From the NCBI GenBank assembly GCA_016929775.1, contig JAFGIE010000114.1:1-5165 (forward strand): 5,165 bases of DNA, in the 5' to 3' direction. The notes under the pieces were generated by a model. It made no database searches and was not told where the DNA came from. It saw nothing but the letters and a program-made list of their open reading frames with translations. Shown here piece by piece: positions 1-5,165 of the stretch. The position numbers were made by a program, and so were the translations under genes. Within the stretch, counting starts at the first letter, position 1. Every line of letters starts with the position of its first letter. Source of the DNA: Anaerolineae bacterium (GTDB taxonomy: Bacteria > Chloroflexota > Anaerolineae > JAFGEY01).

Positions 1-5
1 ATACC

Positions 6-31
6 TTTCGTAGTAACCGCTTTAGCGGTTA
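6..31 (+). repeat. Palindromic intergenic repeat, copy 1 (hairpin)
   Basis: This copy contains a perfect 7-bp stem, TAACCGC / GCGGTTA (14-20 with 25-31), closed by a TTTA loop and preceded by TTTCGTAG. It lies in the AT-rich noncoding stretch after the last gene. Copy 2, at 66-90 in the opposite orientation, matches it at 19 of 22 positions from GTAGTAAC onward. On the minus strand no U-run follows the stem, so it is not a classical terminator for the operon. On the plus strand ATCTTTT follows the stem, so it could act as a weak terminator for a rightward gene beyond the left edge; no such gene is visible. I read it as a REP/MITE-like palindromic element. Confidence 0.7.
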
Positions 32-65
32 TCTTTTACGACATAATAACACACCTAAGCGCCTT

Positions 66-90
66 TAACGGCTAAAGTCGTTACTACAAA
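66..90 (-). repeat. Palindromic intergenic repeat, copy 2 (inverted)
   Basis: Read on the minus strand this is TTTGTAGTAACGAC followed by TTTAGCCGTTA. It forms a hairpin with stem TAACGAC / GCCGTTA and a TTTA loop, with one A-C mismatch (a G-U pair on the plus strand). Compared with copy 1, the fifth stem pair changes from C:G to G:C on both sides, a compensatory change that suggests the palindrome is maintained. The stem starts about 20 bases after the stop codon of the large gene. No U-tract follows it, so a role in termination or in protecting the 3' end of the mRNA is possible but unproven. An alternative pairing of 70-76 with 95-101 (GGCTAAA / TTTAGCC) also exists. Confidence 0.65.
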
Positions 91-102
91 TAGTTTTAGC
101 CT

Positions 103-3100
103 TCACGACATAGAACAATAGTCGATGCGCGCCACGCGCCCCTCGCGGTGGATCAGGTAGAGCGCCGCGCCGGCGGGCGTCGCCCGGGCGAGGAGCTTGC
201 GCACCGGGCTGCCGCTATCGAGCGTGGAGCGGACCTGGCCGCGGGCGTCGAGGAGGGCAACCAGCGGCCCATCGGCGCCGACGGCGATCGCAGGGCCCGC
301 TTCCGGCAGGATGGCGAGGCTGTTGACCTCTTCTCCCACGCCGCGGCGCCAGATCTCACGCCCGCGTGCGTCCAGCGCATACACGTACCCGTTCATCGCG
401 CCGGCGATCGTCTCGGGGACGCCGTCGCCGTCCAGGTCCAAGAAGGCGAGCGCGCTGATCTCCTCGCCGGTAAAGAACTCCCACAGCAGGTCCCCGCCGC
501 GCGTAAAGGCATAGACGCACGAGTCGATCGCGCCGCAGATCATCTCGGGCGCGCCGTCGCCGTCGATGTCCGCGCCGCGCACGACGTTCGTCCCCCGTCC
601 ATAGCGGGAGTGGACGCTCCATACCGGCCACAGGCCCTTGCCGGTCGCGTCGATGCATTGGTAGGTCGACCAATCGGTGACCGCCAGGATCTCGTCGCGC
701 CCGTCGCCCGTCATGTCGACAGGAGCGAGGTCCTTGACGCCGTGGATCACCTCGTGCCGCCACAGCTCGACGCCCGCGGGTGTGAAGGCGTGCACGTGGC
801 AGTTCTTGCCGCCCACGATCACGGCTCTGCCCTCCTCCAGCCCCAGATCTGCGGTCGTGACCACGCGCGCAAAGGGTTCGTGAAGGTAGGGAGGCAACGT
901 CTGCCGCCATCTCTCCCGACCGGACGCGTCGAGCAGATAGGCGCTGTGGTCCGCCGAGCCGATCACGACCTCCGGTTGGCCATCGCCGTCCACGTCGTCG
1001 ACGGCGACGCTGTTGATGCGCCCCCCAGCCTGGAACTGCCAGGCAACCCGTCCCTCCTCCACGCAAAAGAGCGCGCCCTCCACCGTGCCCACGTACAGCG
1101 CGGACGTGCCTTCCGGCGACGCTGCCCCCAGGCAGGCCGAGTAGGGGGTGTGGGCCCCTGGGAGCTCGAGCGCCCAGGTGGGCTGGGCGAACGTGCGCGC
1201 ACGCGCGCGCTCTGCCTGGCGCATGCGCTGCGCAGGCGTGGGCCCAGGGCTGGGCGCCGAGAGCGCCTGCGCGACGACCGCCCGCGCCTCGCCCAGCCAG
1301 GGCAGCGAGAGCGATTGCGTGCCGGAAGCGAGGCTGTGCTCGGCGTCCAGGACCTGCAGGCTGGCGGGCTGGTCGGCGCTGACGATCGCCTGCCCGGCGG
1401 CGAGATCGAGGCGCATCACCAGCGGGACGTCGGACCGGATCGTGCGACCGCCCAGGGTGAGGGTCGTGACGTCCGCCAGAAAGACCTGGTCGGGGGCGGC
1501 ATAGACGAACGCCGCATCGGTCTCGATCGCGTCCGTCCAGGCGGATAGCGCGCCGCCGGCGCCGATCAGGGCGGGGGCGTCGCCCTCCAGCCGGACCAGC
1601 TCTTCCGCCAGGCGGGTGAGGCGCGGATAGGGCGGATTGGTCCCAAACAGGTTCCAGTAGGCATAGCGTGCCCCTGCCGCGAGCTGGATCGACGCCCGCT
1701 CCTGGAGCACCTTGACGTCGGCTGAACGACCGTGGTAGGGGTATTGGTCCCAGTCCGCGCGGATCATCGGTTCGTGCTTGAGCGCCAGCTCGGCGGGCGC
1801 GGAAAAGCCGGGCGCGCAGATCAGCTCCATGCGTGGCCCGCCCTGCTCGACGGTGAACGTCCTCGCCTGCTGGTCGAGCGACGCGTCGCCCACGCTTCGC
1901 CACAGGCAGCGGAAATCGTACGCGCCTGCCTCGCGGGCGACGATCTGGTCGAGGACGACGAACCCGTCCCCCCGCAGCTCCAGGATGTGGCGCGTCCAGT
2001 CGGCGCCGCAGTATGCGCTGACCGTGCTCCGCGCGTACCCAAAGGGCTCCAGCCAGGCGGCTTGCCCGAATTCGGCGTAGGGCGGGATCAGGGTCCCGCG
2101 CCCCTCGCGGAAGACCATGACGGTGTTGTGGAACTTTTGCGGGGACTTGAGATAGTCGGCGTCGGCGAGCCAGATCCGGCCCTTGCTCGTGTAACGCACG
2201 ATCGCGTTCCCGTCGTAGTGCAGGTGTCCGCCGTTGGAGAGACCGTCGAGCAGCACATAGTCATCCATCGGGTCCAAGGAGTGACGGAACACGATCTTGT
2301 CGAACGCGTCTTCGTAGGCGATCGGCCCGGCAAAGTGCTCGTAGTAGATCGGCTCGACGGGCAGACGGGAGACCCCCGAGAATGGCGCGCGCGCACGCCC
2401 CTCGCCCAGGTAGACCTGGTACTGGTAGCCGACAGGCTGGATGCCGTCGATGTCGTGCGCCGGCGCGAGGCGCTCCTTGGTCGCCAGGACCGGCTGGTAG
2501 GCGGGATCGTCCAGCGCCCACGCCGCCGCGTTAAAGTAGGGGATCTCGGAAAAGGTGCCGGCATAGCTGGCTACGTCGCCGTACGGGACCTGGTAGCCCA
2601 GGTTGTCCATGGTTGCGATGCCCAGATCGAGGCACATGCGGGCGTTTCCGTTGTCCAGGAAGGCCGGATCGGGACGCACAAAGGCGTACTTGAGCGTGTG
2701 GTAGAAGGTGAGCCACTGGTAGCTGTTGCAGTCCTCGTTGGCCTTGAACGCCTGGGCCTGGGTCTGGAAGCACTCGTCCGCCAGGGCGAGCCACTCGTCG
2801 GCCTCGGGGTGGTGGTAGACCTTGGCAAAGTACTGGGCGCCGTAGAGCAGCCCCAGGGCGGCAAAGGTGTAGTGGTTGTGCCGGGGGGTGCGGGGCTTGG
2901 TCGGACGGTGCTGGCGGGCGTGCTGGGCCATGTAACGCACGTACGAGAGGAGGTGGTTGGTGATGTACAAGCGGTCGCGCTCGGAGAAGGCGGGCGCAGC
3001 CTCGACCACGTTCCAGGCTTGCAGCATGGTCGCCGACTGAAAGTCCGCGTCGAACCCCCACGGCGACCACGGGCCAGTGCCGGGATCGTTGACCGCAGCC

Positions 3101-3831
3101 TGGTAGAGGATCTTGAACAGATCGCGGTACAGCTCGGCAAACCGCTCGTCGCCGGTCAGGTGGTACATCAGCCCGGCGTGCGAGACGGTCGGCGTTGCGC
3201 CGCGGTGCATGCCCTGTTCCAGGCGCTCGTAGGCGTGCGCGATCATCCACGCCCGGTGTTCGGGCGTGCACGCAAAGGAGATGCCAGGGTAGCGCGCCTG
3301 AAAATCGGCGCCGATCTGGATTTCGTGTAGGGCGGGAAACCACACCTTGCCGTCCTGGCGCACGACACTACGGGCAGCCTGCTGCACCGCCGCGCGCACC
3401 CCGTCCATGGTCGACCCGCCGCAGGCGATCACGTTGCTGCCATAGCCCCACGGGTCAACCACCGTCTGCAGCACGTGCCCGCCGCGCCCGGGGTAGGCGT
3501 GATCGAGCGCGACATGGTAGGCGTGGTAGAGCTCGCCGAGGAGGCGGTTGTTGGCGATGTTGCCCAGGGCGATGATCGACTGCCGCTTGTCCTGCGCGTC
3601 GACGGCGTCCGGCGGCTTGACGCGCACGGGCCCCGGCTGGGCGCCCTGGATCGCCGCCTGCAGCTCGCGCGCCAGGTGCAGGTAGGCCGGATCGTCGGGC
3701 GATACGATGGTCGCCGCCCCAGCGGAACCGTCGAGAGGCGGTGTGTCGCGGTGGATCTGCTTGACGTGCGCGATGTCGAGGTTTGCAGGGCCAAGCTGCG
3801 CCCAGTCCATGTTCTCGTATCCAGCCGTCAC
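103..3831 (-). CDS. Heparinase II/III-like lyase fused to FG-GAP/PQQ-like beta-propeller
   Basis: This 1242-residue protein probably cleaves a uronate-containing polysaccharide by beta-elimination; the substrate cannot be told. Residues about 40-160 resemble the alpha/beta domain that precedes many glycosidases. Residues about 165-455 are helix-rich with RHNHYT (317-322), fitting the lyase (alpha/alpha) toroid. Residues about 505-850 are beta-rich and carry the heparinase II/III C-terminal pattern: H536, H538 and D540, then D557/D559, then HNTVMV (568-573). By pattern H536 is a catalytic candidate, and H538, D557 or D559, and H568 are metal-ligand candidates. A Pro/Ala/Arg-rich linker (857-885) leads to a propeller (about 890-1242) of seven blades, four with Ca-binding-type loops: DVDGDGQPE (946), DMTGDGRDE (1039), DIDGDGAPE (1088) and DLDGDGVPE (1132). 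The start is GTG, with a strong Shine-Dalgarno sequence and an in-frame TAA two codons upstream. There is no signal peptide or membrane segment. Domain calls are solid for the propeller, good for the lyase and tentative for the N-terminus. Confidence 0.85.
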   Translation of the reverse strand: MTAGYENMDWAQLGPANLDIAHVKQIHRDTPPLDGSAGAATIVSPDDPAYLHLARELQAAIQGAQPGPVRVKPPDAVDAQDKRQSIIALGNIANNRLLGELYHAYHVALDHAYPGRGGHVLQTVVDPWGYGSNVIACGGSTMDGVRAAVQQAARSVVRQDGKVWFPALHEIQIGADFQARYPGISFACTPEHRAWMIAHAYERLEQGMHRGATPTVSHAGLMYHLTGDERFAELYRDLFKILYQAAVNDPGTGPWSPWGFDADFQSATMLQAWNVVEAAPAFSERDRLYITNHLLSYVRYMAQHARQHRPTKPRTPRHNHYTFAALGLLYGAQYFAKVYHHPEADEWLALADECFQTQAQAFKANEDCNSYQWLTFYHTLKYAFVRPDPAFLDNGNARMCLDLGIATMDNLGYQVPYGDVASYAGTFSEIPYFNAAAWALDDPAYQPVLATKERLAPAHDIDGIQPVGYQYQVYLGEGRARAPFSGVSRLPVEPIYYEHFAGPIAYEDAFDKIVFRHSLDPMDDYVLLDGLSNGGHLHYDGNAIVRYTSKGRIWLADADYLKSPQKFHNTVMVFREGRGTLIPPYAEFGQAAWLEPFGYARSTVSAYCGADWTRHILELRGDGFVVLDQIVAREAGAYDFRCLWRSVGDASLDQQARTFTVEQGGPRMELICAPGFSAPAELALKHEPMIRADWDQYPYHGRSADVKVLQERASIQLAAGARYAYWNLFGTNPPYPRLTRLAEELVRLEGDAPALIGAGGALSAWTDAIETDAAFVYAAPDQVFLADVTTLTLGGRTIRSDVPLVMRLDLAAGQAIVSADQPASLQVLDAEHSLASGTQSLSLPWLGEARAVVAQALSAPSPGPTPAQRMRQAERARARTFAQPTWALELPGAHTPYSACLGAASPEGTSALYVGTVEGALFCVEEGRVAWQFQAGGRINSVAVDDVDGDGQPEVVIGSADHSAYLLDASGRERWRQTLPPYLHEPFARVVTTADLGLEEGRAVIVGGKNCHVHAFTPAGVELWRHEVIHGVKDLAPVDMTGDGRDEILAVTDWSTYQCIDATGKGLWPVWSVHSRYGRGTNVVRGADIDGDGAPEMICGAIDSCVYAFTRGGDLLWEFFTGEEISALAFLDLDGDGVPETIAGAMNGYVYALDARGREIWRRGVGEEVNSLAILPEAGPAIAVGADGPLVALLDARGQVRSTLDSGSPVRKLLARATPAGAALYLIHREGRVARIDYCSMS

Positions 3832-3836
3832 GCGTT

Positions 3837-3847
3837 ACCTCCTCCTC
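3837..3847 (-). promoter_or_regulatory. Strong Shine-Dalgarno for the lyase-propeller gene
   Basis: The minus strand reads GAGGAGGAGGT, then 5 bases (AACGC), then GTG. The site fixes the GTG at 3831 as the start in preference to the in-frame ATG seven codons later. Its last base begins an in-frame TAA (3837-3835), so the protein cannot extend further upstream. It lies in the 42-base gap after nfo, where no promoter is obvious, consistent with translation from a shared operon transcript. Confidence 0.85.
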
Positions 3848-3873
3848 AGCCCGGCACAGTGCGCGACCGCCGA

Positions 3874-4722
3874 TCAGGCCACGAGCCCCCTGAGCAGCGC
3901 CAATGCGTCCACGTCCTCGTGCATGTCGGCGCTCTTGGGCGTCTCGAGCAGCATGGGCAGCGCGGCAAAGCACGGGTCGTTGACTAGCATGCGAAAGGCC
4001 TCCAGCCCGACATGGCCCTCCCCGATGTGCGCGTGCCGGTCGCGCTCGTCGCCCAGGTCGGCCTTGGAGTCGTTGAGGTGCATGCAGCGCAGCCGATCGA
4101 GGCCCAGGACCTGGTCAAAGCGCGCAAAGGTGTCGGCGTACCCCTCGGGGGTGCGCAGTTCGTAGCCGGAGGCGAGGGCATGGGCGGTGTCGAAACAGTA
4201 ACCGATCCGCGTCCGGTCCTCGACTTGGGACGCGATCTGGGCGAGCTCCTCAAAGCTGCGCCCGATCGTGTCGCCCTGCCCGGCGGTGTTCTCGAGCAGG
4301 GTGACGACCTCGTACTCGGGGTGTTCTTGGTAGGCGCGCGCGATCGTAGCGGCGATGCGCGCGATGCCCTCCTCGAGCCCCTCGCCGAGGTGCGAACCAG
4401 GGTGGAGCACGAGGTAGAGGATCGCGGCTTCGTGGCAGCGCGCCAGCTCCTCGCGGTAGGCGGCGCGCGACAGTCGGCGCACGCGCTGATCGGGCGAGGC
4501 GAGGTTGATCAGGTAGATGGCGTGGGCGACCACGGGGTCGATCTCGGACGCCGCCAGGGTCTCGCGGTACAGGGCGAGCTCCTCCTCGGTGCGCGGCTTG
4601 CTGTTCCACCGGTTGCTGTTGCGCAAAAAGATCTGGATCGTCTCGCAGCCGATCGACTGCCCGCGCAGCACAGCCCGGTCGAGGCCCCCGGCGATCGACA
4701 TGTGGGCGCCAAAACGTGGCAT
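3874..4722 (-). CDS. nfo: Endonuclease IV (deoxyribonuclease IV, AP endonuclease)
   Basis: This is a zinc-dependent base-excision-repair enzyme of 282 residues, the usual family length, that nicks DNA 5' of abasic sites and removes blocked 3' ends. It is a TIM barrel beginning with the family signature GAHMSIAGGL (5-14) and continuing with IQIFLRNSNRW (29-39). All nine metal ligands of the Escherichia coli enzyme have counterparts: H67, H107 (in HPGSHLGEG), E144 (in LLENTAGQG), D178 and H181 (in FDTAH), H215 (in HLNDSK), D228 and H230 (in DRH) and E260 (in LLETPK). The late signature HIGEGHVG (232-239) is also intact. The ATG at 4722 is chosen because it gives the conserved N-terminus and has GGGAG 8 bases upstream; a longer reading would run far into the preceding gene. 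It begins 4 bases after the epimerase stop, implying co-transcription and perhaps translational coupling. It looks fully functional. Confidence 0.97.
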   Translation of the reverse strand: MPRFGAHMSIAGGLDRAVLRGQSIGCETIQIFLRNSNRWNSKPRTEEELALYRETLAASEIDPVVAHAIYLINLASPDQRVRRLSRAAYREELARCHEAAILYLVLHPGSHLGEGLEEGIARIAATIARAYQEHPEYEVVTLLENTAGQGDTIGRSFEELAQIASQVEDRTRIGYCFDTAHALASGYELRTPEGYADTFARFDQVLGLDRLRCMHLNDSKADLGDERDRHAHIGEGHVGLEAFRMLVNDPCFAALPMLLETPKSADMHEDVDALALLRGLVA

Positions 4723-4726
4723 GGGG

Positions 4727-5165
4727 CTAGCTCCCGCTCGCCGCGCGCAGGTGGCGCAGGGTCTCACGCGCGATGGTGACGGCGCCCGGCGCGTTGTCAA
4801 AGACCTCGGCGGAGACGTAGCCGTCGTAGGCTTCGCGCGCCAGCACGCGCAGGATCGGCGCAAAGTCAAAGTCGCCGCTGCCCGGATAGCCGCCGTCCAT
4901 CTCGTTGACGTGGACGTGGCGGATGTAGGGCATATAGCGCGCCACGAGCTGGGGCAGGGGATCGGCCTCCAGCCGCGCGTTGTGCACGTCGAACATGGTC
5001 TGGAAGTGGGGATGCCCGACCTGCTCGACCATCTGCACCGCTTCGGCGAGCGACGTGCAAAAGTTGGTCTGGTCGGGAGGCAGGGCCTCCATGCAGAGCG
5101 TGACGCCGCGCGCCGCCGCCAGGTCCACGCAGGCGGCGATCATGTCCACGAACCGCGCCCACGCC
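4727..5165 (-). CDS. Sugar phosphate isomerase/epimerase, TIM barrel (5' end outside window)
   Basis: This is the C-terminal part, about 146 codons, of an enzyme in the xylose-isomerase-like TIM-barrel superfamily, which includes D-tagatose/D-psicose 3-epimerases and hydroxypyruvate or inosose-pathway isomerases. The frame is open to the right edge with no credible start, so half or more of the usual 260-300 residues is missing. Numbering from the internal GTG at 5149, the four metal-ligand positions of the family are visible: E21 in LCMEAL, D54 in MFDVHNA, H80 in HVHVNE and E115 in YVSAEV. The loop after the histidine (NEMDGGYPGSGDFDF) has the GxGDxD-like form common in this family, and it ends in SGS and TAG. 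It probably interconverts a keto-sugar or sugar phosphate in the cytoplasm, but the substrate cannot be inferred. It directly precedes nfo, which shares its fold but is clearly distinct in motifs. Confidence 0.88.
   Translation of the reverse strand, partial: AWARFVDMIAACVDLAAARGVTLCMEALPPDQTNFCTSLAEAVQMVEQVGHPHFQTMFDVHNARLEADPLPQLVARYMPYIRHVHVNEMDGGYPGSGDFDFAPILRVLAREAYDGYVSAEVFDNAPGAVTIARETLRHLRAASGS
4731..4735 (-). promoter_or_regulatory. Ribosome binding site of nfo inside the epimerase 3' end
   Basis: GGGAG lies 8 bases before the nfo ATG and overlaps the last two sense codons (GGG AGC) of the epimerase. This arrangement favours the ATG at 4722 and suggests that ribosomes finishing the epimerase help translation of nfo. 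The motif is short, so it is supportive rather than decisive. Confidence 0.6.

Noticed and set aside
14..83. Rho-independent terminator of the operon
   Set aside because: The hairpins are good, but no run of U follows either stem on the minus strand, so a standard intrinsic terminator is not supported.
6..90. CRISPR array fragment
   Set aside because: There are only two units, in opposite orientation and internally palindromic, with one spacer-like gap of 34 bases; CRISPR repeats are direct and near-identical.
148..1548. Long plus-strand open frame of 466 codons opposite the propeller region
   Set aside because: It mirrors the large minus-strand gene in GC-rich DNA. Its translation is a low-complexity Arg/Ala/Asp/Val mix with no recognisable motif, while the minus strand encodes clear blade repeats.
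356..1903. Minus-strand open frame of 515 codons in another frame of the large gene
   Set aside because: It is very Arg/Gly/Ala/Pro-rich and has no domain. It overlaps a frame with intact lyase and propeller motifs and has no ribosome binding site of note.
1732..3330. Plus-strand open frame of 532 codons opposite the lyase module
   Set aside because: Its translation is dominated by Val, Arg, Gly and Leu with no family motif, and it lies wholly antisense to the well-supported lyase. This is the usual antisense shadow of GC-rich codon usage.
4012..4779. Plus-strand open frame of 255 codons opposite nfo
   Set aside because: It is antisense to an endonuclease IV with all nine zinc ligands intact, and its own translation shows no motif.
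4723..4869. Upstream extension of nfo by 49 codons into the epimerase
   Set aside because: The added residues are Arg/Ala/Ser/Pro-rich and resemble no endonuclease IV N-terminus. The family starts just before GAHMS, matching the ATG at 4722.

Overview
The window is GC-rich, densely coding bacterial DNA. All three recognisable genes lie on the minus strand, are closely spaced and probably form one operon, transcribed from the right edge towards the left. In transcription order they are: (1) the 3' part of a sugar-phosphate isomerase/epimerase of the xylose-isomerase-like TIM-barrel superfamily, cut by the right edge; (2) a complete endonuclease IV (nfo), beginning 4 bases after gene 1 stops; (3) after a 42-base gap, a very large protein of 1242 residues. 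Protein 3 joins an N-terminal alpha/beta-like segment, a heparinase II/III-like polysaccharide lyase module and a C-terminal seven-bladed FG-GAP/PQQ-like beta-propeller.

The leftmost 102 bases are noncoding and strikingly AT-rich compared with the rest. They carry two copies, in opposite orientation, of a short palindromic repeat with the core GTAGTAAC...CTTTAGC...GTTA. From memory, similar TAGTAACG-CTTTAG-CGTTA palindromes are scattered between genes in Chloroflexota (Chloroflexia-type) genomes. Together with the GC content and the gene types, this suggests an uncultured or environmental Chloroflexota member, held at low to moderate confidence because no phylogenetic marker is present.

Functionally, the lyase-propeller protein and the epimerase suggest acidic-polysaccharide or uronate/sugar catabolism: the lyase would cleave uronate-containing chains and the isomerase/epimerase would process the monosaccharides. 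Nfo is a DNA base-excision-repair enzyme that shares the epimerase's fold but has all its own zinc ligands, so it looks like a genuine repair gene within or beside the sugar operon. The lyase has no signal peptide, and an in-frame stop two codons before its start rules out a longer N-terminus. I see no mobile element, CRISPR array, RNA gene or defence system. The two most notable items are the domain architecture of the large protein and the palindromic repeat pair at its 3' end.
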